From the NCBI GenBank assembly GCA_037957365.1, contig JARHVA010000398.1, forward strand, positions 2,344,001 to 2,408,000: DNA of 64,000 bases, read 5' to 3'. The notes beneath the pieces were generated by a model. The model was not told the origin of the DNA, searched no databases, and saw only the letters and a program-made list of their open reading frames with translations. Below are positions 48,546 to 59,772 of the stretch, one piece after another (positions within the stretch are counted from its first letter, which is position 1; each line of letters starts with the position of its first letter). The position numbers were made by a program, and so were the translations under genes. The DNA is from Torreya grandis. Lineage: Eukaryota > Streptophyta > Pinopsida > Cupressales > Taxaceae.

Positions 48546-49181
48546 TTTTTGTAAAATTCCTTGAAAGTAATCTACATTTTATGTAGTATAGATGGAAAAG
48601 ACAATTATATTGTTGTAATACATACTAGAAATTGGAAACTATTACAATGTTCTTCATTAGTATCATGATTTGTAATTTTCATATGTATTTTAATCCTTGC
48701 AATGCTCTTTATATGCACATGGTTTATAAACAAAACTAACCAAATGCTCTATCTTTATATAGTGCTCTTTATATTTAAATATTTCTATTGCACTTCATTT
48801 GTGTATATAGTCATATTTTAAGATTAAAATTTTCAATTTTATCTTCATATTCTAAAATTTTGCATCGTCAAACATTTATTAAACATTTATTGTATCAATG
48901 GCCTTGGATTCATACTATAATGTTCTCACTTAGAAATATCCAACAATTTTCAAATGTTGCATTTCACATATAATTTATTTTAACATTTATTAACATATAG
49001 TTACCACAAACCAAAATACACTTCACATTCATTTTTTCATACACTGCTTACTCTTGCTAAAACTTAACAAAAACTCACACTCATTATTGTTTTTTATTAT
49101 TTCTTATTTTATAGGAAGCTATCCACATCAAAAAAATACATCACATATGCTCGCATGTACACCAAAATTATATTTCACATA
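48546..49181. other. No gene; possible intron upstream of the RPA-like frame
   Basis: AT-rich. A pyrimidine-rich tract ending TTTTATAG at about 49114 resembles a 3' splice site just before the RPA70-like reading frame. If real, the copy was not made from spliced RNA. Confidence 0.35.
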
Positions 49182-50317
49182 ATGGATAGTCGTGGAAAGG
49201 AAATTGATATGAACACAACATCAGGATCAACGTCTGAAGGAGAATGCATGCAGCTACTGCCACACACTATAGTTAGAAATTTAAATCCTTAAAAACACAA
49301 CTGGACTATAGAGGGTAGATTTGTTAAAAAGGAGACTCTATGTACAAACACAAACAATAGTGGTTTCATGAAGGTTTTTAGCTTTAATAACATTGACAAT
49401 GAAGGAGATGACATCACTATAACTTCTTTTGGCCAGGTGACAACTTTGTTCTTTAGTTAAATTCAAACTAGAAAAATATACTCAATTTCAAATGGAACTT
49501 TAAAATATGTAAAAAAATACAACCAATCAAAAATTTCATGGGAAATTATCCTCAACATGACATTCTTTGTTAAACATAGTTTTGATGAAAATCCCACTAT
49601 CCCACTATACCAATTTGACTTCATAACAATTAAGGATATCAAAGATGCAACTGCAAACATAAAGATTGACACTCTTGGTATTGTTCTATATGTTACTACT
49701 GCCTTCAATTTCATAAGGTTAGATGGAGCTTAAAATATGAAAAATGTTGATACCACAAGACAACTTTGAGTATAATATTAAAGTGGCCCTTTGGGAAAGT
49801 TTTTTGTGATGAAGAGGGCAAACTTTTAGTAGATTTATGTGATTTCAAGACACTACCGGCACCAATTCTTGCCATCAGATAAGGCAAACTTCAAACATAC
49901 AATGGAAAAATAATAGGGACTACCTCATATACACAATTCTTCATCAATCTGGATATACCTAAGGCACATGCAATAAGCAAATGGTATGAGGAAAATGGTG
50001 CAACCCTACCAACATCATCATTGAGTACAAGTATTATTGAGCATAAAACAATTGTAAACATATAAAAATTAGGGGTTCTTGGGACATCGATTTCATTTAC
50101 ATTGGACGCAACGGTCATACACATTAAAATGACAAATTTTTGTTATCCTACTTGCATTGCTCTAATTAAAAATAGACAATGTAAAAATAAATTGATTCAA
50201 AAAAGTGATGCATCTTGGCACTCTCAAAAATGTAATATTGATGAAGATGATTATGATCTAAGTACGATTTGAATTTCATATTAGAAGACAGCATAGGTAC
50301 AATATGGACCACAACAT

Positions 50318-50380
<63 letters not shown>

Positions 50381-50609
50381 CTGATGATGTTGTAATCATA
50401 GGTATCACAACACAAGATCTATAAAAAATATCTGCTTTTCCTAATGAGGTTTGGGAAATTGTCAAAAAAGTGCTCTTCTACAAATATTATTTCACACTAG
50501 CAACAACATTGGAGATGTAGAATGACGAGGAAGATATGCATTGTACCTTGTTGAATGCAATGAAATATGAAGCTACACCACAAGATGCATCTTTATTTGA
50601 TGTAAATTA
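49182..50609 (+). pseudogene. RPA70-like (replication protein A large subunit) pseudogene
   Basis: From ATG at 49182 the broken frame follows RPA70 without its N-terminal domain. DBD-A is seen as VRNLNP-KHNWTIEGRFVKK, where a stop replaces the Tyr of LNPY, then FSFNNIDNEGDDITITSF and YSISNGTLKYVKK. DBD-B is seen as FDFITIKDI and IDTLGIVLYV, then LPAPILAI and IGTTSYTQFFINLDIP. DBD-C is seen as FCYPTCIALIKNRQCKNKL and HSQKCNIDEDDYD; one zinc-ribbon cysteine (second pair) is Ser. The end is LEDSIGTIWTTTYDD, a poly-Asp run, then EVWEIVKKVLFYKYYFTL. RPA binds single-stranded DNA in replication and repair. Stops and at least two frameshifts make this copy dead. Plant Helitrons and duplications both spread RPA genes. 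Confidence 0.85.
50318..50389 (+). repeat. (ATG/GAT)n trinucleotide repeat in the RPA-like frame
   Basis: About 24 units with one CTG interruption. In the frame that matches RPA70 it encodes a run of aspartates between the 'IGTIWTTTY' and 'VVIIGITTQDL' blocks, a position that is only a short acidic loop in ordinary RPA70. Confidence 0.9.
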
Positions 50610-51167
50610 GTACATATATGTACTTAAGAAAAGCCAAGTAGTCGCAAGTAGCATGTATCTACATATATGCATTTTTGTAAGAAAAAATGCTTGTTTTTTC
50701 TATATTACATTTTCATAAATTGTTCTCAAAAGCATGAATCCAAATTTGCTTATAATATTACAATTACACCCATACTAATATTCACCTATAGCCATGACTT
50801 TAAAATAATTACATTTTTACATAGTGTATTTTTTTTCATATGCGACAAAATAGATTATACATACCATTTGTAACAATTTAGCATTTACGAACTTTGCCCT
50901 TAAGCTCATCAAGTGTTTATACTTTTTTCATCGCTCTCAATTACTTGTTTCTCTACATAATATATTGTTTTGATAAATGAAATTTTAAACCCTCGGTATC
51001 ATTTGAAAAAAATTAACATTTATTTTTTCCTTCATGATCATTGTAGACATTCATGGAGAATGAGCAAACAAACCAAACAAATCATTTGAGTTATACAATA
51101 CACAAGGATCAAATAAATGCATGTCATCGACTTAATTATCATGTACAAAAAGATCTATCGACCCTAT
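50610..51167. other. No gene seen
   Basis: AT-rich sequence between the RPA-like pseudogene and the 5' LTR. I looked for a Helitron-type hairpin plus CTRR end and did not find a convincing one. Confidence 0.45.
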
Positions 51168-51498
51168 TGTCCCTGAAAAGTGATTCCTCATTTTTCAGAC
51201 AACATAGGACTATTTTGGTCCTGCATGGCCAAAATTGTTTTTTCCCCTTTCCAAAAATTTGTTTCGAAACATTCAATTTCATCATCTTCTCAAACTTTTT
51301 GGTAAAGTGACTAACAGGGTAAATATCGGCGGTAAGCTTTAAACGGGTCAAGCGCTTCGTCAAGGTTCAACGGGTTTAAGGTTCATCAGTTCAATGCGTC
51401 GGGTTCAAAGGTTCAAAGATTGCCTCAGTTATGAAGAGAGACGTGCGCAAAAAAAGTGGCAGAAGGTGCCCTGTGACCCTTTTGAAAAATCATCAAAA

Positions 51499-52412
51499 GC
51501 CACCACATGTTTGCATCTGTGTAAGCGCTAGAAATATGTGGACCATGCCACGTGTCCCATTGTGACTCAGTGAAATGTGACAAGTGTCGGTGTTCGCTTC
51601 TCAAAGTTTCTTATAAGTTGCAAGGCCTCTTTCGATAAAGCTTCTTTTAGAGTTCCACAGAGGGTGACAAGTGGAAACTGTAGAAGGCCCTAATGTATTC
51701 ATCTATGAGTGGTAAAACATGCCATGTGTCCCTCTGAAGCTTGTCAGAAGCCTCTAAGTGTCAATATCCATAGTCTCTTCCCTTAGCTTCACTATTTTGA
51801 GAAAAGACCATGGTGGTCCCAGGGACGAGTGACTAACTGAAGCAGAACACGCCAAGTGTCTGCATCTACGTGACTAACAAATGTATTCAGACTACACCAC
51901 GTGTCCCTTGCAGAGATCAGTGGAGGTCAACAAGTGTCATCATCTGCAAGAGCTCAACTGAGCCCTAAACATTTCTACAATGTCGCAAAGGCTCGAGAAG
52001 GCAAATGCTACCAAGTGGCAACTACAGAAGATGCCATGTGTCCTCACCGTTCTTGTAGAAGATGCCGCGTGGCACTTGTTCAAAGAGCAGAAGGCACCGC
52101 ATGTCAAAGGAAATGAAGGGGATAATAGCCCACTATAGAGAAAAAGCCCGAAGGCCACTTAGAAGACCCCGAAGGGCAAGCTCCCTTTGGGAAAAGTTTG
52201 AGCCTCAAAGAGAGCAGTGCATGCTACCAAGTGTCACATGTCGAGGCACAGTTTCAAATGAAGCTTCATGGAGCAAAACCCATCGCGTGTCCTAACCTAG
52301 TGCAGCAGAAGCTGCCACGTGTCTGCATCTGCACCCCCCTTAGCCTCTAACAGTTTTGAAGCTTATTCCAATAAGCTTATTTTAAAATAGTGGAAGATGC
52401 CACGTGTCCTCA
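51499..52412 (+). promoter_or_regulatory. G-box array in the LTR U3
   Basis: About 15 copies of a GCCACGTGTC-like element occur, often followed by CT.CATCTG or CC. Good copies sit near 51547, 51896, 52313 and 52399, each containing CACGTG. Degraded ones lie near 51501, 51580, 51668, 51721, 51754, 51851, 51930, 52005, 52032, 52064, 52095, 52224 and 52283. Such ACGT cores are bound by plant bZIP and bHLH factors. The same array, more mutated, is in the 3' LTR (60275-61205). Confidence 0.8.
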
Positions 52413-52931
52413 CTTGCATCACAACATGACGACAGGGCTGTAGACGTCAAATTTAAAGTGACTGGCTAGCTGTTAACCTTTAATAAGGAAAAGACCTGTG
52501 AATGCCAAATTAGTTGCATTTAAGTGTCTATTGATTTTTGTGGACTCAAAATATGAACCCAGATGCATTTGAAAAAGCCTAAGGCCAGGATCAAGAGAAG
52601 GGAGAGACAGAGAGGGAAACTCAGCAGGCATTACTGCCAGTAGGTGAAGAAATTCATCGGGTATATATTTGGGAGCTGGTAACATTGAAAGTGTCGTCTG
52701 CTTGTCCCCTTGGAGGTGAAGACAGAGTAGACAGTTGTGCGGCTAAGCAGATGAATGAATGAGTGATTCAAGCCAAGAAAGAGGCATTAAGAGAGGAATC
52801 GACATGCCACATTTAAGGTGGTTGCCCTGCTCCAACAAGGCCCTTCTTGAGAAAACCAAGAATGCATCCAAGCCATTGAGTGCACTGAATGGGTCACTTC
52901 ATTGGGAGAAAGTACCAAGCCCCCCTTGGGT

Positions 52932-52941
52932 CTCTATATAT
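52932..52941 (+). promoter_or_regulatory. TATA box of the Tat-like LTR
   Basis: CTCTATATATTG, downstream of the G-box array and upstream of the putative R region. This part is missing from the truncated 3' LTR. Confidence 0.6.
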
Positions 52942-53798
52942 TGAAATCTCTTGTATCATTTGAAGTGAGACCTTTTTGATTATAAGAAGTAAAACTCTGC
53001 CCAAATTGAAAGGCATTATTGAGACTCTGAGCTCATATTGTAATTCATATTATTTTATCTGAATGAGAAAACAAGTTACTTGCAAACTTTGTGCTATTAT
53101 AGCTTGTGTTATCTTAGGGGATTGTTTGTATGTCTATTTCCGAGGAGCTTTCTTGTCCATTTGATTTAACAAGCAGAACTAGTAGTGGTGATCAGGAAGG
53201 TGTCCTGAAGGCCAACTGTGGGATGACATTGTGCCCCCATAAGTATCTTTAGTGTGTTTGCATTTTCCTTTCCTGTGTAAAGAGTCTTGGGACGACGTGG
53301 TGCCCCCATTGTTATTCATTTTTCTCTCTCGAGTTTCTGGTCACAAAGCACCCCCGTTATCGATTACTTGCTACCTGAAAGATTCTTGTTTCCTGCTGAA
53401 GAACACTTCTGAAAGAAGAGAAGTGCCTTCTGTCATTGCACCAAGATTTCTACTATTTGGGAAGGAATCTGGCTCTTGGCTGAAAGTTGCTTCTGAAAGA
53501 AGAGAACAGAGAAGTACCTTCTCCATCACGCAAGATTTCTTCCTTGTTTATCAGCATCATCTCTGAAAGAAGAGAGATGGATGGTTCATCCTACCCTTGG
53601 ATCCTATTTTTTGCTTATTTATATTGTATATAGCCTCTACATATTTAATAGGGAACCTCCCCTTGATGAGAGGAGAGATTTGTCTCCTTGTGATGTAGTA
53701 AAGCTGCACACCTGGATGACCAATCTTTCTATGTTATGGTGATAGGAACTATTTTGAATGCCAGTTAGCTGGTCGACAAAATATTCACCCAAAAAATT

Positions 53799-53817
53799 TT
53801 GGCAACTCCGCTGGGGA
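53799..53817 (+). other. Primer binding site of the Tat-like element
   Basis: TTGGCAACTCCGCTGGGGA, close to the TGGCGACTCCGCTGGGGA site found in plant Tat-lineage elements and usually attributed to a tRNA-Arg primer; a single CG-to-CA change separates them. Confidence 0.8.
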
Positions 53818-53976
53818 AGGACAAGTAGTTTGAATCCTCAAGCTTCAAACTAAAGTGTGACTAGTCCTTTTCTATTTTTGATCCACAATTTGGCAACCCC
53901 ACACTATACCAGAAGCCAGAGAGCTCAAGGTGTTATTGATCCTATCTTCGAGTTGGCATAACAAAGAGATTTTGAC

Positions 53977-55170
53977 TTGCTTTCTCCCCAACCCCAAGTT
54001 CAACGATCTAGGAGTGTCCCTCCTACCCATACCAGGACACCAACACAAGGCAGAGCTACTTTTCTTGTGATTAGCAAAGCCTTGCCCATCCCAATTCTAC
54101 CCATATTTGTTATTTTTGCTTTCAATAATCCTATCATCGTAGCTCAAGGCCCCTGGGGTAACTCTTTTGGCCTGCTTAATTTAACTCCACCACTACATGA
54201 ACTTCCATGAAGCTCAAGAAAAAATTTCCCCAAATTCTTTAGGGATGGAAAAGTCCATCCTAATGAACACGTTGCCTTCAGCATAACTTATGGCATGATA
54301 GGTGTAGAATTTGAGGACGTGGAAGTTAGGCTTTTCATGGAAACACTATAAGGTGTTGTTATAGACTGGTTTTACCACCTGTAAGCCCGATCAGTAACTG
54401 ATTGGGACACACTCAAAGCCTAATTCGAGGCCAAATTCAAACCTGTAGAGGATGCACATGCCTTATTGGCCCAGGTCACGCAAATGAATAAGGAGCCCCA
54501 AGAGCCTATGAGGGATTTCACAACAAATTTTGATAAGCTGAGGAACTGAATTCTTGCTATTGCGCAGTTGACCCCTAAAAACCTCAAATGCTTCTTCATT
54601 AACTCACAACTGCCTGAAGTGACTTTTTTGCTAAGAAGAGCCGATCACATAGATCTCGAAGCTACTTAGGATTTGGCTACTGAAGTCAAAGATGACCTTA
54701 TCTTAGCAGGAAAGATAAGGAGGGACTCATATAAAGGTAATTCTTTTTCTTCTTTAGAAGATTCCCCTTCCACCACCACTGATCCTATGATGCATAAGCT
54801 AGCAAATGAAGTGCCATCTCTCAGAAGGCAAGTGGCGTAAGGAATGTCATCCACTCCTGCATACAAGGATATATATAGGAGGACATTTCAGAATCAAGCA
54901 TACTAGGGCAATGTTGCTAAGAATCAGGGACAGCAAAATCGCCTTCCTCTTCCATAGAGAAATCTTGCCCTCAAAGCACCTCCAACTGACTCAGTAGTTG
55001 GATATCTTGAAGCTAAATCAGACTTCTCATCCCAGCCTGACTTGAATCTTGAAGAAGATGCTAATCTCTTCACTGAGGAAGAAGAAGAATTAGCTGGCGA
55101 CTCCCATATTGGTTTCTTGAATTATTAGGATGAACCCAAGAGAAAGGCAATGTAGCTGAGGGGTCATATG
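53977..55170 (+). pseudogene. Tat-like gypsy gag
   Basis: The open first part (53977-54210) is Pro/Arg-rich and hydrophobic and ends LLNLTPPLHELP. After a stop the same frame continues into the capsid domain: FPKFFRDGKVHPNEHVAFS, then VVIDWFYHL, FEAKFKPVEDAHALLAQVTQ and EPMRDFTTNFDKLRN, the Retrotrans_gag order (W...L......W..L...F...F). A tail with an acidic EEEEELAGDS block follows near 55080. No zinc knuckle is obvious. About ten stops, many TAG or TAA, break the frame. Gag would assemble particles in the cytoplasm. Confidence 0.85.
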
Positions 55171-55465
55171 TTGTATTGACCCAGTCTAAGAATCAGTGAG
55201 CTCAAAAAGCTGATAAAGAGAAAGCAGAGGAGCAACCTCAACCAGTAGTTTTGATTATTAAGCGGGGATCCACTCTCCCTTTCCAACCAAAGAGCCCAGT
55301 GATTGCAAGAAAGGTAAGTACCCCAAATGCCCCTACGCCTTTTACTTCAAACTCGCAATCCAATACTTCCCCCCTAAAACTCAAAAAGATGAGCTCTCAT
55401 CCTCTGTACCTAGTTAATTTCCAGCATTTGACATAATTGATCATATTAAGAAAACCAAGATTCCA

Positions 55466-56173
55466 ATGTCTGAATTTGAATTCTTGCAGTCCCATCTCAA
55501 ACAATTAGATAAATTGGTTCAGTGTGTCAAGAACCAAAATGTTCATGTTAAACAAGTAGTTCCCAAAGTGACTCATGATCCCCCCAAGGATGCACCCACC
55601 AGGAACAATCTTGTCATTTCCCCTCTTGCCACTCCTAGTAGGACTGAACCTTTTTATGTCTCATTGCTAATAAATGGACAACAGCTGAATAATTGCATTA
55701 TGAACTCTAGAGCTTCAAACAATGTCATGCCTACTAAAGTAGCCAAATCCCTTGATCTCACACTAACCAAGATGTTTGGTAGGTGCTTCTCTATGGAGAA
55801 CAAACAAGTGCCACTGCTGGGGCAAATAAAAGATGCCCAATTTGCCTTTGTTGCCTTTCCAGACAAAAGAATCAAGATGATTGTCTTGGTAGCAAATGTC
55901 CCAGCATCATATGGTATCCTTTTTAGGCAGAGTTTCTACAGGGATGTTGGTGATGAATTGAACATGGATTTATCAGAGGCAAGGATTCCAATCAAAGGTG
56001 TCATGAAGAGGCTGCTTCCTGAAAAGGAATCAAAATACGTAGTTACCTGGACCTCAGCACCTGAAGCTCAAATCCTGTTCGAGTCTTCGGGCCTGGGTAA
56101 CTATTTTTTATCTACAAATGAAGTTCATGAGGTGTCTGATGAAACTCCTATAGGCGACAACCTAGAAATGTAG
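55466..56173 (+). pseudogene. Tat-like gypsy aspartic protease domain
   Basis: A 235-codon open frame. From about residue 67 it reads TRTEPFYVSLLINGQQL, then CIMNSRASNNVMPTKVAKSL, the place of the catalytic DSGASNNVMP; both DSG Asp and Gly have become Asn and Arg (codons 55703 AAC and 55709 AGA, each a G-to-A change). The rest follows the family: RCFSMENKQVPLLGQIKDAQ, and ASYGILFRQSFYRDVG for the flap and end block. The protein is long and uninterrupted but should be catalytically dead. Its end overlaps the next domain with a short gap. Confidence 0.85.
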
Positions 56174-56194
56174 CCAAGTGAAACAACAGAAGAA

Positions 56195-56743
56195 TTGGTT
56201 GAGCCCAATGTAAGTGTGGAAGAATCCCCTCAAAATAAAAAAGAACCCCAAGGAAAATCAATATCAAATGAGGTATGGATTCTTGAATTTGATGGCAGTT
56301 GCTTCTCCATTGGTTCAGGAGCTGGAGTTGTGTTAATATCTCCTCAAGGAGATATTTTTCCTTCATCTTATAAGTTGCAATTCAGCAACACCAATAACAC
56401 AGCCGAGTATGAATCTCTATTGCTAGGATTAAGAGCTACTAGGGACAAAGGCATCAAGCTCATTCATGCCAAAGGAGATGTCAAACTAGTGGTTTGTCAG
56501 GTAAGGAACCTGTACCAAACCAAAAATGAAAGATTGCATCATTATCGCAATCTAGTATGGGACCAGCTTGAAGACTTTGATGCTTTTAGCATCTCTGTAG
56601 TTCTCAAAGAATTCAATGACCGGGCAGATGCATTAGCTATTTTAACTACTCTCTTGGTCCCCCACCCAAACTTCAAAGGAGATAGGTGCACTATTGAGCT
56701 GGTCTTTAGACCAAGTGTGCCTGATAATGCCAGTTATTGGTAG
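56195..56743 (+). pseudogene. RNase H domain between protease and RT
   Basis: An open frame of 182 codons with a complete RNase H fold signature. VWILEFDGSC carries the first Asp, SGAGVVLISPQGDIF forms the strand pair, NNTAEYESLLLGLRATRD carries the Glu, and KGDVKLVVCQV carries the second Asp. FNDRADALAILTTLL carries the final Asp, and the end is FRPSVPDNASYW. All four catalytic positions appear conserved. The archaeal-type RNase H (TNN.AEYEALLLGL pattern) is known in Tat-lineage elements, usually added next to the RT-linked RNase H. Here it lies upstream of RT, and a second, RT-linked RNase H remnant is found at 58019-58440. Confidence 0.9.
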
Positions 56744-56877
56744 GTATTCGATAATGACAGTCACATCATTATCTTTTTGGAGCAGAAGGACACTTCGAAC
56801 AGCTGCATTTTGAAGGCAGTGAACCTCAAGAGCCTAAACTGACTCTTGAATCGATTCAAAGCATAGGTGAGGATTTC

Positions 56878-58018
56878 TTGCAATTGAAAGGGAATAAAAT
56901 TCCCAAATGCCTTGTTTCCCTTGATATGTTGTTTGATAAGCATGATAGATTCATCAAACAACAGCAAATAGATTCAAGCTCCTCCCAGGAGTTCGATCGA
57001 GTAAATTTGGGAACCAAGGCAGACCCCAAGATGGTGAACATCGAGAAGTGTTGTACTCCTGAGGAATGTTTCAAGTTCACCACTTTACTTAATGAATACA
57101 TGGATGTCCTAGCATACTCCTATGATGACCTGAAATCACTCTGGCCTGATGAAATCCAACACAACATTCCTCTCAAGGCTGATTCAACACCTTACAGGCA
57201 AAAGTCCCACCGTTACAATCCAAAGATATCAGGTACTATTTTGTTGGAGCTTCAAAAAATGCTAAATGCCAAGATAATCTTCCCAATCCATCATTCCACC
57301 TGGATTGCCAATATAGTGCCTGTAAGGAAGAAGAATGGTGAAATTCACTTTGTGTGCATTTTAAAAATTTGAATCAGGCATCCTTGAAGGATAATTATCC
57401 TTTGCCAATCATGGATCAAGTGCTACAGACAGTGACAGGCTCGGAGATGTTATCAATGTTAGATGGCTTATCAGGATATAATCAAGTCAAAGTTGGTGAA
57501 GCAGACCAGCATAAGACTGCTTTCACCACACCTTGGGGCACGTTTGTGTGTAAAAGGATGCCTTTTGGCTTGATAAATGATGGCGCTACCTTCCAGAGAG
57601 CAATGGACCTTGCCTTCAAAGATGAGATAGGTAAGTTCACCATAGTTTATCTTGATGACTTGACTGTCTTCTCTAAGCATTGCCCAGATCATGTGAACCA
57701 TTTGTAGCAAGTGCTGGAACACTGTCACTAGAATGGCATTTCCTTAAATCCCAAGAAGTCAGTCTTTGGAGTAACAGAGGGGAAACTCCTCAGACACATT
57801 GTGTCCAAAGGAGGCATAAAGATTGACTCAGATAGAGTCAAGTCTATCCAAGAACTTTCTTTGCCCACAAGCAAGACTGTTGTTCACTCTTTCTTTGGGA
57901 AGCTGAATTTCTTACGGAGGTTCATCCCTGAGTTTGCTGAGAAGACTAAGCACATTATAAACATGATGAAAGGAAAATCCACCTTCAATAAGAAGGCAAG
58001 TCAGCCTTTGAGGATGTC
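56878..58018 (+). pseudogene. Tat-like gypsy reverse transcriptase
   Basis: The first frame (56878-57372) holds DEIQHNIPLKADSTPYRQKS, then PIHHSTWIANIVPVRKKNGE. A +1/-1 change near 57345 moves to the frame 57354-57707: LNQASLKDNYPLPIMDQVLQ, EMLSMLDGLSGYNQVKVGEA, TAFTTPWGTFVCKRMPFGL, ATFQRAMDLAF and IVYLDDLTVFS, in which the YLDD catalytic motif is intact. A stop at 57705 is followed by the thumb/connection (GGIKIDSDRVKSIQELSLPT, SFFGKLNFLRRFIPEFAE, 57801-58000). The CVDF block is altered to VHF. Defects: one frameshift and about three stops. Confidence 0.92.
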
Positions 58019-58440
58019 AAGACTGCCATTGCCCATGCTCCAATTCTAGCCTACCCAGACTATAGCAAAGAATTCACTATTTACAGCTATGCTTCAGAAC
58101 ATACGCTTTTAGCAATTCTAGTTCAACAGATTAAAAAAGTTATGGAATCTACCATTTCCTTCATGAGCTATCCTCTCAAAGCTCATGAGTTGAAGTAATC
58201 AAATATGGAGAAGCACACTTATGCAGTGGTGAAGGCTATGAAACATTTTCATTTTTACATCCTCAATTCTCGAGTGACTGCCTTGGTCCCTGACACAATA
58301 GTGAAATCTATACTGACTCAGCAGGAGTTTGGGATGAAAAGAGGAAATTGGGTTGCAAAAATCTAGGAGTTTGATCTAATCATCAAGCCAACAAAGCTGG
58401 TGTGTGGGAAGGGGCTATGCCAATTGATTATTGATAACAA
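58019..58440 (+). pseudogene. RT-linked RNase H remnant
   Basis: Reads AFEDVKTAIAHAPILAYPDY, then KEFTIYSYASEHTLLAILVQ (family F.IYTDAS..AIGAVL.Q, first Asp changed to Tyr), and ISFMSYPLKAHELK followed by EKHTYAVVKAMKHFHFYILN (family Y...EKEALAVV.A...F..Y). Compared with the upstream RNase H it is degenerate: the key aspartate is lost and stops occur, consistent with the two-RNase-H state of Tat elements, where the RT-linked copy tends to decay. Confidence 0.85.
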
Positions 58441-58444
58441 GCCA

Positions 58445-59772
58445 GGAGAGATGGAGCATGAAGAGCCAGAAGTGGATGACTCACTTACAGTCCTCTTTGT
58501 CTCCACCACAAATGAGTGGTATTCAGGTATTGCTCATTTCCTTACTTATGGTGAATGTCCTGCGAACCTGTCTTACAAAGAAAGGAGGACTATCAAGCTA
58601 AAAGCCGCTAATTTTGTCCTCTGGGACAACGGCCTACAATGGAGGCACCTTGATGGAACATTCCTTCACTATGTGGACAAGGAGCAAAAAAGCCGACTCT
58701 TGAAGTCCTTCCACAATTTAGCCTGTGGGGGACATTTTTTTGCCCCGGTGACTGCCCATAAGATCTTGCAAGCCAGGTATTATTAGCCAACTCTCTTTTG
58801 AGATGCATACAAGTGGGTCAGGGATGTGAATTGTGCCAACAGTTTGTCAGAAGGCCCAAGCTAGCTGCCCTACCTCTCAAACCAGTGGTCATAGAAGAGC
58901 CTTTCCAGCAATGGGGAATTGACTTTATTGGTGATGTGAACCCATTGTCAAGTGTTGAACATGATTATGTCCTTACAGCAACCAACTACTTCACCAAATG
59001 GATGGAAGCAGTTCCAACTAAACATGCTACTTCAAAAGTAATATGCAATTTCCTCAAAGAAAACATCATGTCCAGGTTTGGGGTCCCAATCAAAATTGTC
59101 ACTGACAATGCTACCTACTTCACTTCCTAGGAGATCACTCAATTCTGCTTTCACTACGAAATTACACTCTCCCATTCCTCTGATTACTTCTCACAAGGGA
59201 ATGGACAGGCCGAGTCAAGCAATAAAAACCTGGTGACTATCATCAAGAAGATGGTGGATGACAACCAAAGGACTTGGCATAAGGTGTTGGTTGATGCTCT
59301 ATGGGCGGACAGAATTACACCAAAGAGAGCAATTGGTATGCCTCCCTTCCAACATCTTTATGGTGTAAATGTTGAGATACCAATCACCTTGGAATTTTTA
59401 GCATTGAAACTGGTGAGAGCGATTGAAGGTCAAACGTATGAGAACTCACTTGAAAAGAGGATCATGTGCCTTGCTGAGCTGAATGAGTAGAGAATTGTAG
59501 TGGTGAACAAAATTTTTGCCCATCAAAATCTGGTGTAGAAGCTCTTCGACCAGAAAGCAAAGAATCGTGATTTTCAGATTGGAGATCAAGTCCTACTATG
59601 GGACAAGAGAAGAGAACCAAAGGGGATGCACGAAAAGTTTGATTCCCTATGGAGGGGCCCTTTTACTATTCATCAGTTCAACAGTAAAAATAGTTTCCTA
59701 TTGAAATATCAAGATGGCACTCTCTTTTCTCTGCCTCATAATGGGCAACATCTGAAGCACTTCAACTCTTGA
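58445..59772 (+). pseudogene. Tat-like gypsy integrase
   Basis: The zinc-binding region at 58640-58860 reads FHNLACGGHFFAPVTAHKIL, then, after a frame change at about 58790, CELCQQFV. The core domain has all three catalytic residues: the Asp in QQWGIDFIGDVNPL, the Asp in VPIKIVTDNATYFTS and the Glu in GNGQAESSNKNLVTI. The C-terminal part contains QIGDQVLLWDKRREPKGMHE and KFDSLWRGPFTIHQF, then a short tail ending LPHNGQHLKHFNS and stop (59772). No chromodomain is visible. Defects are a few TAG/TGA stops and one or two frameshifts. Confidence 0.9.

Larger units (their letters stand above)
51168..53787 (+). repeat. 5' LTR of the Tat-like gypsy element
   Basis: Starts TGTCCCTGAAAAGTG and ends ATATTCA twelve bases before the primer site, about 2.6 kb. 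Its first 1.4 kb aligns almost base for base with 59950-61383. It holds the G-box array (51.5-52.4 kb), a TATA box at 52932 and, in the R-U5 part, three TCTGAAAGAAGAGA copies (about 53409, 53492, 53563) and two GGGA.GAC.T.GTGCCCCCAT copies (about 53220 and 53289). Confidence 0.9.

Noticed and set aside
50166..50465. Poly-Ser 99-codon frame on the minus strand
   Set aside because: It is the antisense reading of the (GAT)n repeat inside the RPA70-like pseudogene.
48546..51167. Intact Helitron around the RPA-like copy
   Set aside because: I found no convincing 5' TC / 3' hairpin-CTRR pair and no Rep-helicase sense, so only a possible Helitron origin is noted.
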